Part shown: in pieces, positions 34,362 through 43,479 of the stretch | How positions within the stretch are numbered: the first letter of the stretch is position 1 | How the letters are laid out: the number at the start of each line of letters is the position of its first letter | NCBI RefSeq assembly: GCF_037949795.1 | Contig: NZ_CP149932.1 | Coordinates: 1,539,001-1,603,000, forward strand | Reading direction: 5' to 3' | DNA: 64,000 bases | DNA from: Thioclava sp. GXIMD2076 | GTDB lineage: Bacteria; Pseudomonadota; Alphaproteobacteria; Rhodobacterales; Rhodobacteraceae | Translations under genes and position numbers: made by a program | Notes under the pieces: model-generated | Seen by the model: only the letters and a program-made list of their open reading frames with translations | Databases searched by the model: none | Told to the model about the DNA's origin: nothing

Positions 34362-34522
34362 CTGTCAGGTCCGTTTCGCTTTGGATGTGCCGCTACCCGC
34401 AGGGAACATGGCGGCTATGGGCTGGGCGTGATGCGGGGCTGTGACCCGGTTGACGGGGCCGGCCGGATATGGGAGCCGCAGCCCCGAAAATTTCCACAGC
34501 TGCCCAACCGAAGGAAGGACCT

Positions 34523-34990
34523 ATGGCTCTTACCCTGCGCCGGAACCACGATCATGATCTCGCCCCGCTGGCCGAAATGCTCCCCGACGAGGACGTTCCC
34601 CTGATCAATCCCAATGCCAAAGTGCCTTTTGACGAGCGCGAATGGCACCGCAAATGGCTGGGAGATCGGGATGATGTCTCCTTCTATCTGCGTGATGAGG
34701 CGGAACAGGATGTAGGGTTTTTCGCCCTGCGCGTGGGGGTCGGTCCGGAGGTGCGCCATCTGACCTATGTCTATCTGGTCGAGGACGCACGGGGCGGAGC
34801 CGCTTCCGATGTGACCGGCCGCGTCGAGGAGGCCGCGCGCGATCTGGGGGCTGCGGTCCTGACGCTGAAGGTCGAGCTCGACAATGTGCCGGCAGTGCGG
34901 GCCTATCGTTCGGCAGGCTATGAGGAGCTTTCACGCCGCAATGGCATGGCGACGATGCAGCTCGAGCTCGACACGAGAGAGGCGGCCTGA
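34523..34990 (+). CDS. GNAT-like acetyltransferase
   Basis: A 155-residue protein. GNAT features are seen in the order expected: a central beta strand with DVGFFALRVGVGPEVRHLTY, a loop with EDARGGAASDV (a worn version of the acetyl-CoA pyrophosphate loop), and the C-terminal VELDNVPAVRAYRSAGYEEL. The start at 34523 has GAAGGAAGG about 5 bases upstream. Substrate unknown. The stop lies 6 bases from that of the convergent guanine deaminase. Confidence 0.75.
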   Translation: MALTLRRNHDHDLAPLAEMLPDEDVPLINPNAKVPFDEREWHRKWLGDRDDVSFYLRDEAEQDVGFFALRVGVGPEVRHLTYVYLVEDARGGAASDVTGRVEEAARDLGAAVLTLKVELDNVPAVRAYRSAGYEELSRRNGMATMQLELDTREAA

Positions 34991-34995
34991 GCGCC

Positions 34996-36276
34996 CTAGC
35001 GGCGCTGTTTGCCGTTGATCCATAGATCACTGATGGCGCGGTCATCGCCCATCATGATGGTGGCAAAAAGCGCCTCGTCGAAACTTTCGGCACGCGCCAT
35101 ACGCTGGCGGATCGCGGGGGTGGAGTGGAGGTCGATGACCACCAGATCCGCTTCCATACCAGGGCTGATATTGCCCACGCGGTCGTCGATCTTCAGGGTG
35201 CGGGCCGAGCCCTGGGTCGCGAGCCACCACAGGAAGGCCGGATGCAGGGGGGTGCCGCGCAGCTGGCCTACCTCATAGGCGGCGGCCATCGTGCGCAGCA
35301 TCGAGAAGCTCGATCCGCCGCCCGTATCGGTGGCGAGCCCCACGCGGGTGCGCCCGGCCATACCCGCCATGTCGAACAGACCCGAGCCGATGAAGGTATT
35401 CGAGGTCGGACAATGGGCGATGCCCGCATTCAGCTCCGACAGGCGGTCGATCTCGCGCGGCTCCAGATGGATGGCATGGCCATAGATGCCGTTCTCGCCC
35501 AGAAGCCCGAAGGCCTCGTAGGTGTCCAGATAATCGCGGGCCTGCGGAAACAGCGATTTCACCCAGTCGATCTCGTCGGTCTGTTCGGACAGATGCGTCT
35601 GCATCAGGCAATCGGGATGCTCGGACCACAGATCCCCCAGCACACGCAGTTGCTCGGGCGTCGAGGTGGGCGAGAAACGCGGAGTGATCACATAGGACAG
35701 CCGGTCCTGCCCGTGCCATTTCCGCAGGAGCGCGCGGCTGTCATCATAGGCCGATTGCACCGTGTCGCGCAGCCCGTCGGGCGCGTTGCGGTCCATACAG
35801 GTCTTGCCCCCCATCGCGCGTAGCCCGCGCCTTTGCGCCGCCGTAAAGAAGGCATCCACGCTGGCCGGATGGATGGTGCAGAAGCTGCACATCGTGGTCG
35901 TGCCATGCGCCAGCGCCAGATCCATATAGCTCTCGGCAATGGCCTCGGCATAGGCGGGGTCGGCCAGACGGGTCTCTTCGGGGAAGGTGTAGCTGTTGAG
36001 CCAGTCGATCAGCCGCTTTCCCCAGCTGGCAATAATGGCGGTCTGCGGGAAATGCACATGCGCATCGACAAACCCCGCCGAGATCAGTTTGTTGTCATAG
36101 TCATGGACCACCGCTTGCGGCCAGTCGCGCTTCACATCTTCGGCAGGGCCGACGGCTGCGATATGCCCGTCCTTTACAACAATCGCGCCATGGGTCAGAT
36201 GCTCCATCCCGTTGGCGCTGTCTGTCATGGGCATGTCACGAAAACGGATCACCTGTCCCAGCAGAAGATCGACCAT
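34996..36276 (-). CDS. guaD: Guanine deaminase
   Basis: A 426-residue amidohydrolase that converts guanine to xanthine and ammonia. Zinc-site residues are visible: H73-V-H75 in SAGFVDAHVHFPQ, QTHLSE, YGHAIHL, and the aspartate in GLATDTGGGSSFSML. The MCSFCTIHPASVDAFF and AMGGKTCMDRNAPDGLRD stretches are typical of GuaD. Start at 36276 chosen since AAAGGA lies 6 bases upstream; the ATG at 36282 abuts the site and the open frame to 36549 overlaps mgtE. Divergent from mgtE with 135 bases between. Confidence 0.92.
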   Translation of the reverse strand: MVDLLLGQVIRFRDMPMTDSANGMEHLTHGAIVVKDGHIAAVGPAEDVKRDWPQAVVHDYDNKLISAGFVDAHVHFPQTAIIASWGKRLIDWLNSYTFPEETRLADPAYAEAIAESYMDLALAHGTTTMCSFCTIHPASVDAFFTAAQRRGLRAMGGKTCMDRNAPDGLRDTVQSAYDDSRALLRKWHGQDRLSYVITPRFSPTSTPEQLRVLGDLWSEHPDCLMQTHLSEQTDEIDWVKSLFPQARDYLDTYEAFGLLGENGIYGHAIHLEPREIDRLSELNAGIAHCPTSNTFIGSGLFDMAGMAGRTRVGLATDTGGGSSFSMLRTMAAAYEVGQLRGTPLHPAFLWWLATQGSARTLKIDDRVGNISPGMEADLVVIDLHSTPAIRQRMARAESFDEALFATIMMGDDRAISDLWINGKQRR

Positions 36277-36411
36277 CACCATTCCTTTTCTCTCGCGCAA
36301 ATCACTCCATCTTACGCACGAGGCAAAAGCGGATACCAGCCTCTTCTGCCCGCCCAGCAGATAGGCTAGTTTGAAGACCAAGTTGCGGGCCAATAAAAAC
36401 GAGGGGGCCGG

Positions 36412-37797
36412 ATGGCGGACTATCTGATCGACGAACAAGAGCGCGAAGAGCAGGAATACGGTCTTGATGGCGAGCGCGTGGAGAAGATTCTGCACGCGGT
36501 CGAGGCGGAGGATGCCGATCAGCTGAAAACGCTGCTCGAACCGTTGCACGCGGCTGATATCGCTGACCTTCTCGAACAGATTTCCGGTCCGGAACGGCGC
36601 GAGATCCTGCGGCTCTGGGGCCGCGAGATCGATGGTGAGATCCTCACCGAGATCGACGAATCGATCCGCGAGGAAGTGATCGCGAGCCTTGCGCCCGATG
36701 TTTTGGCCGAGGCCGTGCGCGAGCTTGATTCCGATGACGTGGTCGACCTCATCGAGGCGCTCGAGGAGCCGCAGCAGGAAGCCATTCTGGAAATCCTCGA
36801 TGATCGCGACCGGATTGCGGTCGAGAAATCGCTAACCTATCCCGAATATTCGGCAGGCCGGATGATGCAGCGCGAGGTGGTGACCGCGCCCGAGCACTGG
36901 ACCGTGGGCGAGACCATCGACTATCTGCGCTCGTCCGAATGGCTGCCGGACCAGTTCTACCATGTCATTCTGGTCGATCCTGCGCATCGGCCCTTGGCCA
37001 ATGTCACACTCGGGCGCATCCTGTCGGCGCCGCGGGGTTCGGGCCTGAAGGATATCGCGGAGGAAGAGTTCCGCACGATCTCTGTCTATCAGGAAGAAGG
37101 CGATGTGGCCTATGCCTTCAATCAGTATCACCTGATCTCCTGTCCGGTGGTCGACGAGAATGACCGTCTTGTTGGCGCAATCACCATTGATGACGCCATG
37201 TCGGTGCTTGATGAAGAGCACGAGGAAGACATCCTGCGTCTGGCCGGTGTGGGCGATGAGTCCTCGCTGTCCGATACCGTTCTGGAAACCGTGCGCCAGC
37301 GCCTGCCTTGGTTGATGGTCAACCTGTTGACGGCGATTCTGGCCTCGCTGGTGATCTCGATGTTCGAGGGCACGATCCAGCAGCTGGTGGCGCTGGCGGT
37401 TCTGATGCCGATCGTGGCGTCGATGGGGGGCAATGCGGGCACCCAGACCCTGACGGTGGCGGTGCGGGCATTGGCCACCAAAAGCCTGACCGAAAGCAAC
37501 GTCTGGCGGGTCGTGCGGCGGGAAACCGTGGTGGGGCTTCTCAACGGCTTCGCTTTTGCCGTGGTGATGGGGGCCGTGGCATGGTTCTGGTTCGACGGCG
37601 CGACGCTGGGCGCGGTCATTGCGATTGCGATGGTCATCAACCTGGTGGTCGCGGCACTGGCGGGGATACTGGTGCCCTTGACGCTCGAGAAACTGGGTGC
37701 GGATCCGGCACTGGCTTCGGGCACATTCGTGACCACGGTGACCGATGTCGTGGGCTTCTTCGTCTTCCTCGGTCTGGCCGGAGCGATGTTGCTGTGA
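36412..37797 (+). CDS. mgtE: Magnesium transporter MgtE
   Basis: A 461-residue Mg2+ channel/transporter. N-terminal superhelical domain (residues ~20-140, ALEEPQQEAILEILDDRDRI), two CBS domains (~145-270; MMQREVVTAPEHWTVGETID and CPVVDENDRLVGAITIDDAM), the plug helix (VLDEEHEEDILRLAG) and five membrane segments from ~300 on, with the conserved MPIVASMGGNAGTQTL pore motif. Intracellular Mg2+ gates it through the N and CBS domains. A GAGGGGG site precedes the start. Its stop overlaps the GTG start of the next gene. Confidence 0.96.
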   Translation: MADYLIDEQEREEQEYGLDGERVEKILHAVEAEDADQLKTLLEPLHAADIADLLEQISGPERREILRLWGREIDGEILTEIDESIREEVIASLAPDVLAEAVRELDSDDVVDLIEALEEPQQEAILEILDDRDRIAVEKSLTYPEYSAGRMMQREVVTAPEHWTVGETIDYLRSSEWLPDQFYHVILVDPAHRPLANVTLGRILSAPRGSGLKDIAEEEFRTISVYQEEGDVAYAFNQYHLISCPVVDENDRLVGAITIDDAMSVLDEEHEEDILRLAGVGDESSLSDTVLETVRQRLPWLMVNLLTAILASLVISMFEGTIQQLVALAVLMPIVASMGGNAGTQTLTVAVRALATKSLTESNVWRVVRRETVVGLLNGFAFAVVMGAVAWFWFDGATLGAVIAIAMVINLVVAALAGILVPLTLEKLGADPALASGTFVTTVTDVVGFFVFLGLAGAMLL

Positions 37798-38354
37798 GCC
37801 TGTCAGAGGACAAACAGGCCGGCCGAAAGGCCGCCTTTGCGGCACGCAAAACGGCATTCGGCGTCGAGGGTCTGGCAGACAGGGCCGCCGACCGGTTGGC
37901 GGAGGTGTTGCAGGGGTTCAGGGGGCTGACGGTGGCGGGCTATATGCCGATCCGCACCGAGGTTGACCCACGTCCGGCCATGCTGCGCCATGACGGGCCT
38001 TTGTGCCTGCCGGTGGTGGAGGGCGAGGCGCGGCCTCTGGGCTTCCGCCCGTGGTCGGCTGCCGCCGAAATGATCCCCGGCGCTTTTGGCGCGGCGATTC
38101 CCGCCGAGACCGCTGCGGTGATCCCGCAGGTGGTGATCCTGCCGCTGGTGGCCTTTGATGCCCGCGGTTACCGGCTGGGCTATGGCGGCGGTTTCTATGA
38201 CCGCACGCTCGAACTTCTGCGCGCGCAAGGTCCCGTAACCGCGATCGGTTTTGCCTTTGCGGCACAGGAGTTGCCGCAGGTGCCGATCGAGTCCACAGAT
38301 GAGTTGCTGGATCTGATGGTGACAGAGCAGGGCGTGCTCGGCCCGTTTGCCTGA
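37794..38354 (+). CDS. 5-formyltetrahydrofolate cyclo-ligase
   Basis: A 186-residue protein starting at GTG 37794, inside the mgtE stop (GTGA overlap); ATG-only gene finding would miss this start. It converts 5-formyl-THF to 5,10-methenyl-THF with ATP. Motifs: N-terminal basic helix (QAGRKAAFAARKTAF), MPIRTEVDPRPAM, and the ATP-site VILPLVAFDARGYRLGYGGG followed by FYDRTLE. 50 bases to ymdB. Coupling with a Mg2+ transporter is likely positional, although the enzyme needs Mg-ATP. No 6S RNA (often near this gene in other bacteria) is seen in the short flanks. Confidence 0.93.
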   Translation: MSLSEDKQAGRKAAFAARKTAFGVEGLADRAADRLAEVLQGFRGLTVAGYMPIRTEVDPRPAMLRHDGPLCLPVVEGEARPLGFRPWSAAAEMIPGAFGAAIPAETAAVIPQVVILPLVAFDARGYRLGYGGGFYDRTLELLRAQGPVTAIGFAFAAQELPQVPIESTDELLDLMVTEQGVLGPFA

Positions 38355-38405
38355 GGCGCAGCCCGCAAAACCAGTTGCCCTTTCGCGCCGGAGCCCCTAA
38401 GGCAG

Positions 38406-39233
38406 ATGCCCATGAAAATATTGTTTCTTGGCGATGTAATGGGCCGCGCAGGCCGCACGGCAATCAGCGAACGTCTCGCGGGTCTGCGCGAGGCGTGGAA
38501 GCTTGATTTCGTGGTGGTCAATGGCGAGAACTCCTCCAACGGGATGGGGCTTTCGGCCGAGCATGCGAAGCTTTTGCTCGATGCGGGCGCGGATGTGGTG
38601 ACGCTGGGCGATCATGCCTTCGACCAGAAGGACATGATGCAGTTCATCGCGCAGGAGAAACGGGTGATCCGCCCGTTGAATTTCGCCAAGGACGCGCCGG
38701 GTGCAGGAGCGCGGCTGTTCGAGGATCGCCGTGGCCGCAAGATTCTGGTCGCGCAGGTGCTGGGGCAGGTCTTCATGAAGCGTCCCTTCGATGATCCCTT
38801 CGCCGCCGTAGAAAAGACGCTCAATGCCTATCCGCTGGGCGGGCAGGCGCAGGCGATCTTGCTGGATGTGCATTGCGAGGCGACCTCGGAGAAAATGGCG
38901 ATGGGCCATTTCTGCGATGGGAAGGCCTCGATGGTCGTGGGGACCCATACCCATGTGCCCACTGCCGATGCGATGGTGCTGCCCGGTGGCACCGCCTATC
39001 TGACCGATGCGGGGATGTGTGGCGATTATAATTCGGTCATCGGGATGGAGAAGGCCGAGCCCTTGCGCCGTTTCATCACCGGTATGCCCAAGGATCGCTT
39101 CACGCCGGCCAAAGGCGAGGCCTCGCTCGCGGGGTTCTATGTGGAAACCGATGACCGCACGGGGCTTGCCAAACGCTGCATGGCGGTGCGGGTCGGCGGA
39201 CGTCTTCCCGAACAGACGCCGATTTCGGCATAA
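38406..39233 (+). CDS. ymdB: YmdB-family metallophosphoesterase
   Basis: A 275-residue phosphodiesterase of the TIGR00282/YmdB family, which in other bacteria hydrolyses cyclic nucleotides (2',3'-cNMP and related). Metal ligands appear in ILFLGDVMGRAGR, VVNGENSSNGMG, TLGDHAFDQKDM, VDVHCEATSEKM (as LLDVHCEATSEK) and VVGTHTHVPTAD. Two possible starts (38406, 38412) differ by two residues. It is downstream of the 5-FCL gene in the same direction. Biological target in this group is unknown. Confidence 0.92.
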   Translation: MPMKILFLGDVMGRAGRTAISERLAGLREAWKLDFVVVNGENSSNGMGLSAEHAKLLLDAGADVVTLGDHAFDQKDMMQFIAQEKRVIRPLNFAKDAPGAGARLFEDRRGRKILVAQVLGQVFMKRPFDDPFAAVEKTLNAYPLGGQAQAILLDVHCEATSEKMAMGHFCDGKASMVVGTHTHVPTADAMVLPGGTAYLTDAGMCGDYNSVIGMEKAEPLRRFITGMPKDRFTPAKGEASLAGFYVETDDRTGLAKRCMAVRVGGRLPEQTPISA

Positions 39234-39349
39234 ACGGTCCGCCCGCCTACCCGTTGCGGCGGAAAGGCTCCCGAATTTCAAACTCTGCTTGTGCCTTTTG
39301 CCGCGCTGATTAGTATCCGCCCGAAGACGCTTGAAAAAATCTTGGGGTC

Positions 39350-41131
39350 ATGATGATCGATCTACCGATATCCGACACGTGGCGCGCCGTTTTGCCGCTT
39401 TTGATCGTGGTCTGGATGTTCGTCATGTTCATCCGCGAAACGCGTCCTCCCGAAGTGATCGCGATTGCGGGGGCTGCGCTTATGGTGGTCTTCGGCTTCG
39501 AGCCGGTCAAACAGGCCACGGAGAGCCTCTCGAATTCCGCACCATGGACGATCGCCTTCATGTTCCTGATCATGGGGGCGCTGGTGCGCACGGGCGCGCT
39601 GGATGCGATGACGCGTTATGCCGAGACCCATATCTCGAAACACCCCGTCTTTACGGTGGCGTTGATGTTTGCCATCACGGCGGTCGCCTCGGGGGTGATG
39701 AACAACACACCCGTCGTGGCGGTGATGATCCCCGTGTTTATACAGGTTGCGCGGAAACTGGGTAAGTCGCCCTCGAAGTTCCTGATGCCATTGAGCTATT
39801 TTACGGTGATGGGAGGCATGCTGACGCTTCTGGGCACCTCGACCAATATCTTGGTCGATGGTGTGGCTCGGCGCAGCGGGCTCGAGCCCTTCGGTGTGCT
39901 CGAGATCCTGCCGGTGGGCGTGGCGGTGCTGCTCGCGGGCTCGCTGTTCATGGCACTGACGTCCAAATTCCTGCTGCCCGAACGCCAGTCCATGGCCTCG
40001 CTTCTCGGCCAGCGTCCGAAGATGAAATATTTCACCGAAGTGGCGATCCCCGAGGATAGCTCGCTGCTGGGCACTCCGGTGCTCGAGGTCGATGCGTTCA
40101 AACGCGAGGGCGTGCGGGTGGTCGATGTGCTGCGCGGTGATGCCTCGCTGCGCCGCGATCTGCCCAATGCCATCCTCGAACAGGGTGACCGGATCGTTCT
40201 GCGCACTGAGATGACCGAGTTGCTGGGCATGCAGAAGAACCCCGATCTGCGGATGATCGACAAGCTCAGTTCGGTGCAGACCGAGACGGTCGAGGTGCTG
40301 ATCTCGCCCGGTTGCCGGATGATCGGCCGATCCCTGGGCGAGCTGCGCCTGCGCCGCCGCTATGGGGTCTACACGCTGGCCGCCCACCGCCGGAACCAGA
40401 ATATCGGGCGCCAGCTCGACGATCTGGTGGTGGTCGTGGGTGATACGCTCCTGCTGGAGGGCGCGCCCGAGGATATCGCGCGTCTGGCCTCGGATATGGA
40501 TCTCGTTGACGTGTCCAAACCGACCGCCAAAGCCTATCGCCGGAGCCATATGCCGCTGGCCATCGGCGCGCTTCTGGGTGTGGTGGGCTTTGCAGCCTTC
40601 GATGTGGCGCCCATTCTGGTTCTTGCGGGCGTGGCGGTTGCGATCATTCTGGTCAGCAAATGTATCGATGCCGAGGAGGCTTTCACCTTTATCGACGGGC
40701 GTCTTCTGGCCATGATCTTCTCGATGCTGATCGTGGGGGATGCGCTCGAGGCGTCGGGCTCTGTCGCGCTTCTGGTCAGCTATATCTCGCCATGGCTGAC
40801 GCATCTGCCGCCTTTCGCCACATTGATGGCGGTCTATTTCATCGGGCTTATCTTGACAGAATTCCTGTCCAATAACGCGGTCGCGGTGATCTATGCGCCG
40901 ATCGCGATCAGCCTTGCGCAATCGCTGGGGCTCGACCCGCGCCCCTTCGCGATCGCGGTAATGTTTTCGGCATCGGTGGCATTCGCGACCCCGATCGGCT
41001 ATCAGACCCATATGATGGTCTATGGTCCGGGCGGATACCGCTTCAACGACTTCCTGCGTTTCGGGATACCGCTCGATATCGTTACCGGCCTGACCGCCTG
41101 CCTGATCATTCCCTTGGTCTGGCCGCTTTAA
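39350..41131 (+). CDS. SLC13/DASS-type permease with two TrkA-C domains
   Basis: A 593-residue membrane protein. Two membrane halves (residues ~10-200 and ~400-593) flank a cytosolic pair of RCK_C/TrkA-C domains (~215-300 and ~310-395; DRIVLRTEMTELLGMQ, DTLLLEGAPEDIARLA). The sodium-site hairpins of the family are present: LGTSTNILVDGVARRSG in the first half and SVAFATPIGYQTHMMVYGPG in the second, plus VMNNTPVVAVMIPVF and LSNNAVAVIYAPIAIS. Likely a Na+-coupled anion (sulfate or dicarboxylate) transporter regulated through the RCK_C domains. Start 39350 or 39353. Confidence 0.9.
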   Translation: MMIDLPISDTWRAVLPLLIVVWMFVMFIRETRPPEVIAIAGAALMVVFGFEPVKQATESLSNSAPWTIAFMFLIMGALVRTGALDAMTRYAETHISKHPVFTVALMFAITAVASGVMNNTPVVAVMIPVFIQVARKLGKSPSKFLMPLSYFTVMGGMLTLLGTSTNILVDGVARRSGLEPFGVLEILPVGVAVLLAGSLFMALTSKFLLPERQSMASLLGQRPKMKYFTEVAIPEDSSLLGTPVLEVDAFKREGVRVVDVLRGDASLRRDLPNAILEQGDRIVLRTEMTELLGMQKNPDLRMIDKLSSVQTETVEVLISPGCRMIGRSLGELRLRRRYGVYTLAAHRRNQNIGRQLDDLVVVVGDTLLLEGAPEDIARLASDMDLVDVSKPTAKAYRRSHMPLAIGALLGVVGFAAFDVAPILVLAGVAVAIILVSKCIDAEEAFTFIDGRLLAMIFSMLIVGDALEASGSVALLVSYISPWLTHLPPFATLMAVYFIGLILTEFLSNNAVAVIYAPIAISLAQSLGLDPRPFAIAVMFSASVAFATPIGYQTHMMVYGPGGYRFNDFLRFGIPLDIVTGLTACLIIPLVWPL

Positions 41132-41151
41132 CTGATTTCGGGAGAGTTCCC

Positions 41152-41520
41152 ATGAAATACCTGATCGGTCTTGGCCTTCTGCTTGGCCTTGGGGCCTGCG
41201 CCGCGACAACCGGCTGGAAGGCCAACCCGCAGGGCGTGACGCTGCATGGCGAACAGCTGGCTGTCACTTTCTTCGATGGCGAGGTCTGCCGGGTGGATAT
41301 GGGTGGCGCGCATTCGGGTCAGCTGCCCGGCTGCTCGAACCCGTTGCACTACAAGGTGGATGTCGAAAGCGATCCGATCCTGCCCGGTGCCTCTGCCGTG
41401 CTGGAAACCAAATCCACGGTGGTGCTGTCCAACGGTCAGGGCCGGACATGGACCTTCCATACGCCGGAACTCCGCGACGCGACAGGCAATAAGATCGAGC
41501 CGCCGGTGGCGCTCCACTAA
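41152..41520 (+). CDS. Small predicted lipoprotein
   Basis: A 122-residue protein with lipoprotein signal MKYLIGLGLLLGLGAC (lipobox LGAC, Cys16) and GGGAGAG 6 bases before the start. The mature part is ~105 residues with two cysteines that may form a disulfide (GEVCRVDMGG, LPGCSNPLHY). No known domain recognised. It lies 20 bases after the permease and 88 before yebC. Confidence 0.78.
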   Translation: MKYLIGLGLLLGLGACAATTGWKANPQGVTLHGEQLAVTFFDGEVCRVDMGGAHSGQLPGCSNPLHYKVDVESDPILPGASAVLETKSTVVLSNGQGRTWTFHTPELRDATGNKIEPPVALH

Positions 41521-41608
41521 GGCTTTTTGCGCAGCACCTTGCGGCAGGGGCCCCGAATGCCCTATATCGTCCCCAAATTATATGACAATCTGACGGAGAA
41601 GACGGCTC

Positions 41609-42349
41609 ATGGCAGGCCACTCAAAATGGGCAAACATCCAGCACCGTAAAGGCAAGCAGGATGCCATCCGCTCGAAAATGTTCTCGAAGCTCTCGAAAGA
41701 GATCACTGTTGCCGCCAAGATGGGCGACGCCGACCCCGAGAAGAACCCGCGTCTGCGTCTGGCGGTAAAAGCGGCCAAGTCGCAATCCATGCCGAAAGAC
41801 GTGATCGACCGCGCGATCAAGAAATCGCAGGTGGGCGATGGCGACGAATATACGGAAATCCGTTACGAGGGCTATGGGCCCGAGGGTATCGCGGTGATCG
41901 TCGAGGCGCTGACCGACAACCTCAACCGCACCGCCTCGAATGTCCGTTCTACCTTCACCAAATGCGGCGGTAATCTGGGCACCAGCGGCTCGGTGAGCTT
42001 CATGTTCGACCGTCTTGGCGAGATCATCTATGATGCGTCTGTGGGCGATGCCGATACCGTCATGATGGCGGCAATCGAGGCCGGTGCCGAGGACGTGGAA
42101 TCGGATGAGGAAGGTCACTGGATCTACTGTCCGATGGAAGATCTTTCGGCTGTGACCGATGCGCTCGAGAAGGAACTCGGCGAGGCGAAAGAGGCCAAGC
42201 TGATCTGGAAGCCGCAGAACCGCACCGAGGTCGATCTCGAAACCGCGCAGAAGCTGATGCGCCTAATCGACACGCTGGAAGACGACGATGACGTCCAGAC
42301 CGTCACCGCCAATTTCGACGTGCCCGAGGACGTGGCCGCCCAGCTCTGA
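41609..42349 (+). CDS. yebC: YebC/PmpR family protein (TACO1-type)
   Basis: A 246-residue YebC protein: [20 protein letters not shown] at the N-terminus, [55 protein letters not shown] and an acidic C-terminus ([20 protein letters not shown]). Members have been described as transcription regulators and, more recently, as ribosome-associated factors easing translation of proline-rich stretches. In many relatives it adjoins ruvC; that is not the case here. Followed by a nested set of inverted repeats. Confidence 0.95.
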   Translation: MAGHSKWANIQHRKGKQDAIRSKMFSKLSKEITVAAKMGDADPEKNPRLRLAVKAAKSQSMPKDVIDRAIKKSQVGDGDEYTEIRYEGYGPEGIAVIVEALTDNLNRTASNVRSTFTKCGGNLGTSGSVSFMFDRLGEIIYDASVGDADTVMMAAIEAGAEDVESDEEGHWIYCPMEDLSAVTDALEKELGEAKEAKLIWKPQNRTEVDLETAQKLMRLIDTLEDDDDVQTVTANFDVPEDVAAQL

Positions 42350-42372
42350 GCTGGCATCCCACCGCATGACAG

Positions 42373-42403
42373 AACCCGCAGCCGCCACAGCTGCGGGTTT
42401 TTT
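42373..42403 (+). terminator. Intrinsic terminator of yebC
   Basis: Stem AACCCGCAGC / GCTGCGGGTT with a 7-base loop, then TTTT(T). It is nested inside a longer inverted repeat (42358-42368 with 42404-42414, CCCACCGCATG / CATGCGGTGGG), whose right arm abuts the stop of the convergent LysR gene, so it may serve both strands. Confidence 0.9.
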
Positions 42404-42415
42404 CATGCGGTGGGG

Positions 42416-43300
42416 TCAGTGGGTGAGGGCCGCGGCCAGATGCTCTATGAAGGCCTCGACACGACGGGCAGGGCGCGCGTCACCCGGGGTGACGGCATAG
42501 ATATTCACCTCGCCGCGCGAATATTCCTCCAGCACGGCTTCCAGCCGGCCCGCCTGGATGTCGGGCTGGATGTCGTTGGAGGATTTGAGCGCCACACCGC
42601 CGCCGGCAATCGCCCATTCGCGCACCGCGCCCCCGTCATTTGCGCTGCGGTCCCCCGAGACCGGCACCGAGATATGCTCGTCGCCGTCGTTGAAATGCCA
42701 AGTGGATTGTGGCGCCCCGTCGCGGTTGATGATCAGGCAGTTATGTTTGGCCAGATCGCGCGGATGGGACGGGCGCCCGTGCCTGTCCCAGTAGCCGGGT
42801 GCCGCGCAGACCTGCCGCGTGCCGCGCAGCAACAGCCGCGATTTCAGGCTCGAATCCTTCAGTGGTCCCGTGCGGATCGCCAGATCGATCCCTGAGCCCA
42901 CGATATCGGTCACCCCGTCATTCAGCATCAGATCAATGCGGATATCGGGATTGCTTGCCAGAAAACTGTCGATGATCGGCGGCAGACGGGTGCGTCCCAG
43001 ATCATTGGTGGTGGTGATACGGATGCGTCCGCGCAATGAGCCATGGGGGGCAGCACGGTCAAAAGCGCTGTCGATCTGTTGCAGGATGCGGCGGCAATCG
43101 GCCAGAAACAGATCGCCCTCGGGGGTGAGGCTCAACTTGCGGGTGGAGCGCTGCACCAGCTGGACACCCGCGATATCCTCGAGCCGTTTGAGGCTTGCGG
43201 TGATCCGCGAAGGCGTCTGTCCGCGCGCCCGCGCCACCGCCGCCATCGAACCCAGATCGGCAATGGCGGTGAAGATCTCTAGGAGGTCGATGCGATCCAT
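42416..43300 (-). CDS. LysR-family transcriptional regulator
   Basis: A 294-residue LysR protein. The winged helix-turn-helix is at residues ~1-62 (LEIFTAIADLGSMAAVARA, RGQTPSRITASLKRLEDIAG, VQLVQRSTRKLSLTPEG), then a linker helix and the effector domain (GRIRITTTNDLGRTRLPPII, DIVGSGIDLAIRTGPLKDSS). The STRKLSLT wing and the IRTG motif are typical of the group that acts on divergent dehydrogenase genes. The SDR gene at 43480 is transcribed in the opposite direction from the shared 179-base region and is its probable target. Confidence 0.92.
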   Translation of the reverse strand: MDRIDLLEIFTAIADLGSMAAVARARGQTPSRITASLKRLEDIAGVQLVQRSTRKLSLTPEGDLFLADCRRILQQIDSAFDRAAPHGSLRGRIRITTTNDLGRTRLPPIIDSFLASNPDIRIDLMLNDGVTDIVGSGIDLAIRTGPLKDSSLKSRLLLRGTRQVCAAPGYWDRHGRPSHPRDLAKHNCLIINRDGAPQSTWHFNDGDEHISVPVSGDRSANDGGAVREWAIAGGGVALKSSNDIQPDIQAGRLEAVLEEYSRGEVNIYAVTPGDARPARRVEAFIEHLAAALTH

Positions 43301-43479
43301 TATGCCGCCTTTGCGTAATGCACTCTTTCAAAACAAGGCCCTTGTCGGGGCAGGCGCGAATAATAGCGTAGCCAGCAGCAATGACAACGCGCCAATGGCC
43401 CTGCCGTCCGGTCAAACGCCCGGACCCATGCAAAGGGGTAATGCGTTGGGAGCCAAGAAGTTTTGAAACGGAGCATAAC

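Noticed and set aside
39362-41209. 615-codon minus-strand frame over the SLC13 permease
   Set aside because: Antisense shadow; the plus strand encodes a complete permease with conserved motifs.
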